Shown piece by piece: positions 33,130 through 42,724 of a stretch of DNA of 64,000 bases. Under the pieces are notes generated by a model. It saw nothing but the letters and a program-made list of their open reading frames with translations. It did not search any database and was not told the DNA's origin. Made by a program: the position numbers and the translations under genes. Position 1 is the first letter of the stretch; every line of letters begins with the position of its first letter. Origin of the DNA: Diabrotica undecimpunctata (lineage: Eukaryota; Arthropoda; Insecta; Coleoptera; Chrysomelidae); NCBI RefSeq assembly GCF_040954645.1, contig NC_092808.1, positions 20,756,232 through 20,820,231 on the forward strand, given 5' to 3'.

Positions 33130-34974
33130 ATTCCTTCATGTCGCCTGGACGTTTGATAGTATGTGGCATCCTGGACTTCTGTACAGGATTAAGCAAAAAC
33201 TCCCAACAAATTACCAAATCCTTAATAAATCTTAACGTGATAAACGTCACATGTCTGTTATTTTTTTTTAATAATTATTATATTTCAATATCTTTCGATT
33301 TTACTCACCTATTAATTTATCTTTTATTTTACTACTTTTATTTTAAAAATAGTTTTTTTTTTCTAGCGCAAAACCCATCGATCAACTTTCTATTTACTAA
33401 ATATTCTATTATAATCTAAATTCCAATTTTAATTTTCGCTTAATATTCTAATTGCTGTATTCAATCTCCATTATTTTATATGAGATAGAACATATATAAA
33501 TTTCTATGCCACACTTCAGTCGAAAAAGTATATCTGTCAGTTGGCAACTCTGCTCTGTCATGTCACATCAATACAGAAGTAGGGATAATTCAATAGAAAT
33601 GGAGATTGGTTTTTATAATGTCGTTTGCTTATTTAAGCTTTCTTTTCAGTTAAAAATTTATTTATATTGTTAAATCTTTTCTGGAGTGAGTACATTTCCA
33701 GTTGATTATTTTTTTGTTATATCTGTCTATTTATAATTTCGTATTTGACTTGACCTAAAACTACACACCGCGTTTTATTTTTCAATGAATTATTCTTATA
33801 TGCAGTTAGTCTCTTTAAAATGTAATTTAACTAAATAATAATTATATCCATTTTATTCTTGCCAATTTGCTATTTGCTATTTAAAATTTGTAATTATTTG
33901 TAATCTTCATATAGCAATAAAATATTTAAAATGTTAAGATGTTGCTAACACAAGGTTTATTATTTTTGTTCACCTTTCTTGGGTGAGGACATCCCGAACC
34001 ACATAGTATTGGAAGTAACTATACTGTTTAACTTTCTGAATACAACATCTGCTCTAAGTATCATTTAAAAATCTTTTTTGTGAAGCTGTAGGTAGATTAG
34101 CTTTGATTGTAATCTAATATTAAAATTTTAATTTTATGTATTTTTTTATGTATAATAAATATGATTAGATCTTGGTTTATTTGTCCTAGCCAAACTTATT
34201 TTTCAGATTTACTTATAAGATAAGACGTTCTCACACCTGAGAGACTGAGCTAGATGAGCTTTAACAATTAGCTCGCAAAGAAAGTTGTGAGTTTTATTTT
34301 TCTACATCGGCTCCCAACTTTCGAAGGTTGTTGCCCGTTGGCAGTCACCGTTATTGATATGTTATTCGAAAGTTATAGTAGTTTTAAAAAACGTAGTTGC
34401 GTAATTGAAAATAAGCAGTTTTCAACATTTAAGATCATTTAAGAAACGTTCATGCAATAGGTTTTGATGATTAGGCTATAACAATGAAAATTACAGAGTG
34501 AACGGTCGATGAAAGTGACACTTCTATTAATCTCATGAAAAGCATAAAAATTGCAAAAATCACTCAACGTTAATTTATTTAATCTCAACCTTTATATAAT
34601 CTGACTTCATGTGTGGCAAAATAAAAAATTGTATACAAAAGTTTTACTCTTTATCTTTAAAACGCATGTTGATGTTTGTCAATGGGACTCTTTAATCAAA
34701 AGATATCGAGTTTTTACTGTCGAGTTGATACAAATCTTGATTTGTATCAATTTAAAATTGATTTCAGACGGGGACCTTCAAAATCGCCGGTCGCTTCAAG
34801 CGTTGTTTTTAAGAGTTGTTCAATCAGCGTAAAAAGTGCTAATTAACATATTTTTCTACGGCGTACATTTTCTTGGTAAATAGATTTTCCGATTATCTCT
34901 TTATGGGGAAGCCGGAAGTAGTAGTAATAAACTGTTTTGCATATCATGAATGTGTTGCTTGTGTGAGTCCATTT
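33130..34974. other. No recognisable gene
   Basis: AT-rich non-coding sequence. A perfect small palindrome at 34725-34750 (ttgatacaaatc, 2-bp spacer, gatttgtatcaa) is the only structure I can support. A GC-richer patch lies at 34240-34360. Confidence 0.4.
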
Positions 34975-36011
34975 CAAAAGGTAAAAGAAATAATAAATTA
35001 GACTTACTCACAATCAATTTAATTTAACTAATCAGACGACCGGTTTCGCTTTCTACAATATGCAAAGCATCTTCAGGTCACGATACAAGGCTAAATAAAT
35101 GCTGAAAATAATAAACCCATATTAGGGTGTTGTCCAATAAAGATAAAATAAAGATAGATGATATAAATTATATAAATTACAGTAATTATGCCAATATTAC
35201 ATGTCTGTGGTTTTTCAAAATGAATAAGATGTTTAAGCAGACAAGGTAAGACTCACAAATTGGTAAAATAGTCTATTAAACTGTAATGAATTAATAAATA
35301 AACAAATAAATAAAACATTACTTACATGCCGGTACTCTATTAATTGATGGTTGAAAGAACATGGTTCAAGCTGTCTTGTATTGTTGATTGGAGAACTCAA
35401 GTCAACTATTGTAATTGTTTAACAGTAAACAGGGAAGTTCTTGAGGAGACAGATTTTATCCAATGAAGTAGAGATAGGTGAAATGTAATTGTTTGTTTGA
35501 TGAAAGTAATGTTCTATACCATTAAGTTCTTTAAAAGTTATTTATATTTATTCTGGAGATATATTTATGAAATGTGTGTTATTTATTGAGATTTTTATTT
35601 TTGTTTTGAAAGGTGACAGTTGTAAGACAATGAATAAGAATAGATGTACAAATTGTGTGGGTGTGCAATTAGATTAGCTTGTAATTATCAAATTTCTTTG
35701 ATAGAGTTATCTTGTAATATGTGGCAAATGGATGTAAAGTTCACTATATAAAGTTAAAAATTAAAATTGAGACACACAGAAAACACACAGAAAACACTTA
35801 AAAACACTTAAAAAACGGTGGGACGAAACAGACATTAAATTTAAAAAGGGGTAGGATTTGGAAGAACTACATCTCTTACTTGGAGACAATGGGTTTTTTA
35901 TGTTATATATATATCAGATTTTAGAGGTAAACTTGACAAATGAAGGTTAAAGTGTGACATTTCTTCTTCTATTTTAAATGCTGTAAGTTAAGCTGTAAGT
36001 TAAGTTATCTA
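34975..36011 (-). repeat. Left arm of a 2.9-kb inverted repeat
   Basis: It begins caaaaggtaaaagaaataat and ends with aagctgtaagttaagttatc. Its reverse complement is the right arm (36752-37851) with only scattered substitutions over about 1 kb. Examples are gtcaactattgtaattgttt on the left against aaacaattacaatagttgac on the right, and gattagcttgtaattatcaa against ttgataattacaagctaatc. The outer end carries a hammerhead-like motif on the minus strand. No ORF is supported. Confidence 0.95.
35031..35084 (-). ncRNA. Hammerhead-like motif, left arm copy
   Basis: Read on the minus strand this copy is identical to the right-arm motif at 37742-37795: CTGAAGA core, GCTTT/AAAGC hairpin, GAAA, the palindrome ACCGGT and C at the predicted cleavage position. 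The caveats given for that copy apply. Confidence 0.4.
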
Positions 36012-36751
36012 GTTTTATGAAATAAGCTGATATTAATAAATGTCTAAAATTTTTTTAATTTTAGATATCAAAGTTATTTGATGCGTTGATATTGGCATAC
36101 TTTAACAAACTTTATTAATTAAATTTCAATGAAACAATATAAATAACTGTAATACATCTTCTATGATAACTAACTCAGCTTAGTCAAAGTTACAGAACAA
36201 ATATAAGTGATTATTTGGTAATTAAATTAAATATAAATATAAATACGTACATTTGTAATCAAAATGTATAACAAAATTACAAACTTTCTTTAAAATAATT
36301 GTTGGTGTGAGTTATCTGTCATGGTGTGTATAAATATTTTCAAATATTTATTCTAGTTCTGTTATGTTAATATGGAATTTAAATAATAAGCAAATAAACT
36401 ATTGATGATAAAATAATTGATAAATTAAAGAAAATTGACTGAATTATTAAGCATTCAATAGTTAGTTGGTAATTTTAATATCGGACAGTTGGGACCGGAA
36501 ATTGGTTATACCAACAGGTAAAAGGTTCTCTATTTAAACCGGTGTAAAGCAAAATTATTCTTATTTCAATTTTCTGTACCATGAGCAGAAATATCATCAC
36601 ACCGACATGAACAATGGTGAGTTTGTATAATAATTTCTGTAACACTTTAACAATTTCAAATTTATAGCAGTTTATAGTTAAAATATAATATTTCTATTTG
36701 AAAATGTAGATTTGCATATTATTAGGAATAACAAAGATCTATTTAATTAAA
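36012..36751. other. Loop between the inverted-repeat arms; no gene seen
   Basis: About 740 bp, very AT-rich, with stops in all frames. A patch at 36480-36610 (gggaccggaaattggttata; aaccggtgtaaagc) is less AT-rich but encodes nothing recognisable. Confidence 0.6.
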
Positions 36752-36845
36752 TAGATAACTTAACTTACAGCTTAACTTACAGCATTTAAAATAGAAGAAC
36801 TGTCACACTTTAACCTACATACATTTGTCAAGTTTACCTCTAAAA

Positions 36846-36849
<4 letters not shown>

Positions 36850-36912
<63 letters not shown>
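36850..36912. repeat. (TA)n microsatellite
   Basis: About 31 uninterrupted TA units. The open frame across it (Tyr-Ile repeats) is an artefact of the microsatellite. Confidence 0.95.
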
Positions 36913-36913
<1 letters not shown>

Positions 36914-37741
36914 CATAAAAAACTCATTGTCTCCAAGTAAGAGATGTAGTTCTTCCAAATCCTCCCCCTTTTTAAATTTAATGTCTGTTTTGTCCCCCCG
37001 TTTTTTAAGTGTTTTTAAGTGTTTTCTGTGTGTTTTCTGTGTGTCTTAAAGTGTCTCAATTTTAATTTTTAACTTTATATAGTGAACTTTACATCCATTT
37101 GCCACATATTACAAGATAACTCTATCAAAGAAATTTGATAATTACAAGCTAATCTAATTGCACACCCACACAATTTGTACATATATTCTTATTCATTGTC
37201 TTACAACTGTCACCTTCCAAAACAAAAATAAAAATCTCAATAAATAACACACATTTCATAAATATATCTCCAGAATAAATATAAATAACTTTTAAAGAAC
37301 TTAATGGTATAGAACATTACTTTCATCAAACAAACAATTACATTTCACCTATCTCTACTTCATTGGATAAAATCTGTCTCCTCAAGAACTTCCCTGTTTA
37401 CTGTTAAACAATTACAATAGTTGACTTGAGTTCTCCAATCAACAATACAAGATAGTTTGATCCATGTTCTTTCAACCATCAATTAATAGAGTAGCGGCAT
37501 GTAAGTAATGTTTTATTTATTTGTTTATTTATTAATTCATTACAGTTTAATAGACTATTTTACCAATTTGTGGGTCTTACCTTGTCTGCTTAAACATCTT
37601 ATTCATTTTGAAAAACCACAGACATGTAATATTGGCATAATTACTGTAATTTATATAATTCATATCATCTATCTTTATTTTATCTTTATTAGACAACACC
37701 CTAATATGGGTTTATTATTTTCAGCATTTATTTAGCTTTGT

Positions 37742-37795
37742 ATCGTGACCTGAAGATGCTTTGCATATTGTAGAAAGCGAAACCGGTCGTCTGAT
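37742..37795 (+). ncRNA. Hammerhead-like motif, right arm copy
   Basis: Box CTGAAGA (37750-37756) fits CUGANGA. Stem II is GCTTT (37758-37762) paired with AAAGC (37774-37778). GAAA follows (37779-37782), then palindromic stem III ACCGGT ending in U and C at 37788, the predicted cleavage position. Stem I pairs GAC (37747-37749) with GTC (37789-37791) and, past a small internal loop, ATC with GAT. One unpaired U between the core and stem II departs from the classical structure. Similar short palindromic stem III hammerheads are known from Penelope-like retroelements, where they act as dimers. Activity here is uncertain. Confidence 0.4.
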
Positions 37796-38299
37796 TAGTT
37801 AAATTAAATTGATTGTGAGTAAGTCTAATTTATTATTTCTTTTACCTTTTGTTTTGTATATTTTTAGGAGTCCCAAAAATTTACATTAACAGCACAATTC
37901 AGCTTGTTTATATGATTTTTAGCGGTTTAGTGGCATTTTCATCTCTAACGATTGGACATTTCTTTATTCCTTGGTCCTGAAATAAATTTAATTATTCGCA
38001 TGAAATTGTTTCAGCACAGGTTTATCACTTATCGCCTCCTTCTTTACTACATTTGGACCTGTCTCTTGATTTATATTTCATTTATAAATACTACCCTCTC
38101 TAGAATCCTTGAAAAATTCTTCAACAGATTCTTGTCATCTTCGTTATTTATTTGCAATTCCTGTAATGATATTTCCATTGTGGTCTTGAAAAATAATTTT
38201 TATGTACTTTTTAACTGTTCCTAATTTACCTTTATTTACAAATAATCTCAGATGCAATGATTCCAGTATACTTATGTATGGACCTGATTCATGGATATA

Positions 38300-38981
38300 C
38301 AGGGATGAGTGCCTTAAGAACCGGCAAAATAACGCAAAAGATAGAGAAAATAATACGTTCTGAAATAAAAAGAGATGCAAGTAGTAGAGGTGAGAAATTA
38401 TCGATATAAACCTATAATAATTTACTTAACATTACATTAGATCTGTCGAAAGTTTCCCACCTTTAGACGTTAGCTTATGAGCTGGTTGACTTCGGTCGTA
38501 GTAATACGTATCACGTAATGTGAGTAAAAACAGTTTAAGTATGAGTATGTTTTTATCCAAAATTAAAGTATTGCTCAATAATAAACTGATTTGAGACGTC
38601 GCATACACTCTTCTCAATACAGAATTATCATAGCTTGTTATTCTTTATTCGTCAACACAGAATTAATTATCAAATTACTACTAATTAAACTGTTTACTTA
38701 AGCGTTGCTTTATTGCCTTCAATCAGTTTTTACTTTATGCGAAATTTAAAAAATGTTAATGCTCGACGTCATACTTGTAATATTATGACTGAAGTCAACT
38801 AGCTCATAAGCTAACGTCTAAAGGTGGGAAACTATCGATAGTCCTAATGTAATGTAATGTAAATTAGAGGTTTCTATCGATAATTTCCCACCTCTACTAC
38901 TTTTATCTCTTTTTATTTCACAACGTATTATGTTTTCTATCTTTTGCGTTATTTTGCCGGTTCTTACTGCACTCATCACTG
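38300..38981. mobile_element. Tc1/mariner-type MITE with ~190-bp inverted repeats
   Basis: The left end cagggatgagtgc and the right end (reverse complement) cagtgatgagtgc are flanked by TA on both sides (38298-38299 and 38982-38983), the mariner target signature. The inverted similarity extends inward: aagaaccggcaaaataacgc on the left matches the right arm, as do tttcccacctttagacgtta and agcttatgagct. It leaves a ~290-bp AT-rich centre without coding capacity. Confidence 0.85.
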
Positions 38982-38989
38982 TAGATGAA

Positions 38990-39780
38990 ATTTGAATTTA
39001 TAAAGTAGATTTTGTTATTGACTTTTCGTTTTCAAATCGTAAATTTTGTTAATACTCATTATGAACAAGAAAACTCCAATTTTGAGTGCTTTATTTGCAA
39101 AATTCATTTTCATGTAGTAATAAAAGTTTTCATAAACTAATCAATTTTCATAAAAATTGTAATTAACATTTAGCAAGAATCAGCAACTTCACCAATTATC
39201 TGCATAATTTTTTGATTATAAATATGATGAGTCATGAAAATAAAAACCACTGTCCAAAACCACGCCGCAGAATTCAATAAAATTGTATTTCAAATTATTT
39301 CCACTGCTTTACACAAGCCGCATGCATCATCGGTGCGATAAATTTGTTATAATCTCGCCATCCACGTCATATATTAAATTTATTTAGTGCTCAATCTGTA
39401 GTTAATAATTGATATAAACGAATTTTTAAAAATACATACGCAATATATTTTGTCGAAATAACTAGAATACTGAAAAAGATGTTTTTATATTAAAAAGACC
39501 GCAAATGAATGAAATATTTGGCAGTTTCTTTAGGTTTGTTTATTATTGTTTTATTATGTAATTACACAGTTAAATTATTACAAGTCCTATAGGTGTGATA
39601 TTCGCTTTGTACTTACTTAATAGGTCTTATGAATAAAACGTAGCAAATGCTTTTACTTCAAGTTAATGTAGCAAAACATTTAAAGTAAAATAAATAAAAA
39701 GAGAAATCAAACGATTTCTACCTAGCGAAACCGAATTCAAATTTTTACCACTGTGTTTCCTAAAACTTGCGAAACAAACA
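38990..39780. other. No recognisable gene
   Basis: AT-rich, non-coding on both strands, no motif I can name. Confidence 0.4.
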
Positions 39781-39940
39781 GCTGGATAAATTACTCGGCA
39801 AGGGAATCTAAAATTGCATTCCACATGCCGTTCACCCTGGTCAAAATTCGTAGTGAATTCAGTTTCTGGTACTCCAAACGAAGTAAGTAATAAAACATAA
39901 TGACGGTATTAGATTTTTGTTTTGATACAGGGCAGCGACA

Positions 39941-39985
39941 ACCGCTTATACGTATTTCGACCTCTTTAGGTCTCGTCAGAACGGT
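39941..39985 (-). ncRNA. Hammerhead ribozyme motif (type I, minimal stem III)
   Basis: On the minus strand: ACCGTT (39985-39980), CTGACGA core (39979-39973), stem II GACCT-AAAG-AGGTC (39972-39959), GAAA (39958-39955), the palindrome ATACGTAT as stem III, then A as the cleavage residue, then AGCGGT (39946-39941). ACCGTT pairs with AGCGGT over six positions including one G-U. All invariant core nucleotides are present. Beyond stem I the complementarity resumes: gccactgctctg against cagggcagcgac, and agatttttgttttg (39911-39924) against caaaacaaaaatct (40004-40017). A much longer helix is therefore possible. The minimal palindromic stem III is typical of retroelement hammerheads that work as dimers. 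Confidence 0.7.
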
Positions 39986-40379
39986 ATAGCCACTGCTCTG
40001 AACCAAAACAAAAATCTCTCCCGTCCTAGACAATAGTTATCAAAATAACTATATACGGACGTAACTACGCCATCTAAAATAAATAAGTTTGCAGCACTTG
40101 CTTTACAACCAAAACAAAAGCATTTGCTGCACCATAAACAAATACTACAAATACAAATTATATGATTAAACTCCATGAATTTGTATATTTTTCTAAAGAT
40201 AACTACAGTAGTAACTTCGAGTTCGGGGAAATAACACGTATGTGGTAATTATGGTGTTTCTAACTAGTGTGTGCAATCACCAGTAGAAACATCACCAACT
40301 GATTTTAAAAACCTTTTTTCGTTTTAACGAAGCAAACGTGCAGTGGTTAGCCAACTAGTTCTTTGGTGAGGCGTATAAT

Positions 40380-40550
40380 AAAAAACGAGGAGGTGCATTA
40401 TCAAAGTTCTACAAAATAAAAATATTTTGCGTTATGTAGCTGATCCAGGTGTCTAAAACCTTGTAGGAGAAATAATTGGAGTCCACCAAAGTACTATGAC
40501 AGAAAGAAAAGAATTGACCCGACGATACCAGGTACGACTACTACTATAAT
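40380..40550 (+). pseudogene. PIF/Harbinger transposase scrap
   Basis: The plus-strand reading gives KNILRYVADPGV, a stop, NLVGEIIGVHQSTMTERKEL. LRYVADPGxQxxVGExIGVHQxTVSR is a characteristic stretch near the N terminus of one Harbinger lineage. It is too short to say more. A different lineage from the 7.9-8.3 kb copy. Confidence 0.45.
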
Positions 40551-40724
40551 GACGATACAAGTGAAATAAGGTTTAATTTCTGTGTGAATATTAAAACAAT
40601 GGTCTCGTTTGCTTAGTTATATGCATAAAATTCGTGAATCGTTACTTCTTAACTCTTAAATGGTCGCTAAGGTGTAAAAAGTACGCCAATCTTATTTAAA
40701 ACGTCCTAATTTTACATCCTAACT

Positions 40725-42060
40725 GTATACATGGACGTCTCTTTCACATACAGAAAACCACATTGTCAGAAACCCGATAGACTTTATACTCGTAAAAAGC
40801 AGATATAAAAACTCTATAAACTCAGTTAAAACTTATCCTGGAGCAGATGTTAACTCAGACCACAATCCGTTAGTTGCTGACGTGAAAATAAAATTAAAAA
40901 GAATTGAACTCAGAAAACAACAACCAAAAATAAATGTAATAATGCTAAAAAATGAAGAAATAAAAAACGAATTAAAAAATAATGTGAATGTTAATATGCT
41001 AAAAACACTAACTGACAACAAACAAATTATGGACGTAAATAAAAAGTGGTATAATATAAAAAACACATTACTGAAACCAGCTCAAGAGAGTTTGATAAAA
41101 CATAGGTCAGAGGCTAAAAACAGTGGATGACAGAAGAAATACTATTACAGATAAAAGAAAGAAGAAAATATAAAGGAAAAGATCTAGAGAAGTATAAATA
41201 AATACAACGAATAATTAAGGAAAAAGTCAAAATAGCTAAGGAAATCTATTTGATGAAACGATGTAAAGAGATAGAAGAACTAGAAACAAAATATGATATG
41301 AGAAATATGCACAAAAAAATAAGAGAAGTGACTGGAATGGGTCGAAATAGACTGCAAGGACACATAAAAGACAAAAAAAGAGTACTACTAATATATTTAC
41401 CAGAGAAATTAAGACGATGGGAGAAGTACGTTAGAGAACTTTTCCAAGATGAAAGAGGTTAAATGCAGAAAATACAAGAATTAAGTCCTTTAGAGAGACA
41501 GAAGATCACGATAGATGAAATCAAATATGCTATGAAAACCTCTAAAGACAATAAGGCAGCTGGATTAGATGAAATACCAGTAGAACTGTTAAAACTAGTG
41601 GAAGAGGATAGCTTGGAAGTATTCGCAGATTTATTCAACACGGTGTACGATACGGGATACCACAAGAGTGGCTGAAGTCAGCATTTATAACCATCCCTAA
41701 AAACAAGCACCAAAAGAGTGCTCTGAGTATCGAACACTGAGCCTCATGAGTCATACGTTAAAAGTACTGCTGAAAGTAATACATAAGAGAATATACGAAA
41801 GGGGAGGATATTACCGAGACGCAGTTCGGATTCCGAAATGGAATGGGTACTCAAGAAGTCGGGATGTAAACGTTGATCTACACTTGTGCTTTGTTGACTA
41901 TGAAAACTACTTACTTTCGATAAAGTAAGACATGAAAAACTAATATCAATACTTATGAACAAGCGCATTGACAGTAAAATTATTAATATAGTGCAAACAT
42001 TATATTGAAATCAAAGTGCCATAGTTCAAATTAATGGGCAACACTCTGCAGTTTATTACA
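40725..42060 (+). pseudogene. RTE LINE: end of endonuclease, linker, RT fingers
   Basis: Endonuclease end: RNPIDFILVKSRYKNSINSV, then KTYPGADVNSDHNPLVADVK, with the catalytic SDH. Linker: WYNIKNTLLKPAQESLIKHR; MKRCKEIEELETKYDMRNMH; WEKYVRELFQDERG. RT: IKYAMKTSKDNKAAGLDEIP and VELLKLVEEDSLEVFADLFN, then in shifted frames SEYRTLSLMSHTLKVLLKVI, RNGMGTQE and FDKVRHEKLISILMNKRID. It stops near motif A, before GxRQG. Each piece is open for 60-80 codons but separated by frameshifts and a few stops. The 3' half is missing, unusual for a LINE, so a deletion or later insertion removed it. Confidence 0.8.
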
Positions 42061-42720
42061 TCTCCTTTCCTTGTAAACTGAATCTCCTTTTTTTATCAAC
42101 TTAGCTAATGTTTCAATTTGTCTTGGAGTTTCTTCCAAGACAAATTCCAAGACATTTGTCTTCCTACACACCTGTAAAATGTTACCTTCCGTAAAACACC
42201 TGTAAAACGTTGGGCAATGTGAAGGAAAGCGTAACCTGTCTCATAGCACACACATGGATAAAATTCATAGCATACGTATTTTGCCGCACAATGTCATTCA
42301 AACCATAAAATTCGTGAAAAAGCCTCAATTTTTGTTCATACTGTATCTCTTTACACTTGAAGTTGCATTTACACAATATCTAAAAGAAAATTTCAGAACA
42401 GCTACTGCCCAAAAATAAAAACAATATTTGACTAACCTTATTTTCTGGAGGCTGCTTGGCAGGAATTTTTTTATTAGAGAATTTTTTTTTATAGAATTTT
42501 TTTATTATAGAACGGCTATGAATAACTATTCTGATGAGACTTTTTAAGTCGAAATACGTATCAATAGATACATAGACGCTTTGAACGTGAAATCAAATCT
42601 TTTCTGTCTTTTTCAATTTTTTTATTATTTTTCTTTGTATAGTACTCTTCTCCGGCATTTCTTTTTTTCTGCCTTTCTTTTTGCTTATTGCCCTTTCTAG
42701 AAGCAGCACCAGCATTCATT
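42055..42720 (-). pseudogene. Intron-bearing gene fragment, unknown arthropod family
   Basis: The minus strand starts with ATG at 42720 (MNAGAASRKGNKQKERQKKR, strongly basic). After a disrupted, repeat-containing stretch it reads IPAKQPPENK. A 57-nt putative intron follows (42436-42380, GTTAGT to TTTTAG). The next exon reads ILCKCNFKCKEIQYEQKLRL, FHEFYGLNDIVRQNTYAMNF and IHVCAMRQVTLSFTLPNVLQ. After a ~30-bp tandem duplication, VCRKTNVLEFVLEETPRQIE and TLAKLIKKGDSVYKERR follow. The CxCxxxC, F..FY.L.D..RQ and VC..T patterns recall a large family of uncharacterised arthropod proteins, possibly transposon-derived. I do not know its function. Confidence 0.45.
42516..42575 (+). ncRNA. Hammerhead ribozyme motif (type I), complete core
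   Basis: Stem I outer CTATG (42516-42520) and inner CTATT (42526-42530); core CTGATGA (42531-42537); stem II GACTT-TTT-AAGTC (42538-42550); GAAA (42551-42554); palindromic stem III ATACGTAT; cleavage C at 42562; then AATAG (42563-42567) and CATAG (42571-42575). AATAG pairs with CTATT and CATAG with CTATG, leaving an asymmetric internal loop in stem I, as natural fast hammerheads have. Against the 39.9-kb copy, stem II keeps pairing through a C-G to U-A double change. It overlaps, antisense, the disrupted part of the 42.06-42.72 kb gene fragment. Confidence 0.75.
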
Positions 42721-42724
42721 CTTA

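Larger units (their letters stand above)
36752..37851 (+). repeat. Right arm of a 2.9-kb inverted repeat, with (TA)n expansion
   Basis: Reverse complement of the left arm. It is 63 bp longer, chiefly because of an uninterrupted (AT)n tract at 36850-36912 that corresponds to a short atatatatat in the left arm. The inner end has a tandem cttaacttacag repeat (present in both arms). The outer end reads aagcgaaaccggtcgtctga and gattgtgagtaagtctaatt before cttttaccttttg. Confidence 0.95.

Noticed and set aside
36825..37049. 74-codon frame with Tyr-Ile repeats
   Set aside because: Artefact of the (TA)n microsatellite in the right arm of the inverted repeat.
34975..37851. Penelope reverse transcriptase within the inverted repeat
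   Set aside because: No reverse transcriptase or GIY-YIG endonuclease motif is readable in the arms or loop; only the hammerhead-like ends hint at such a link.
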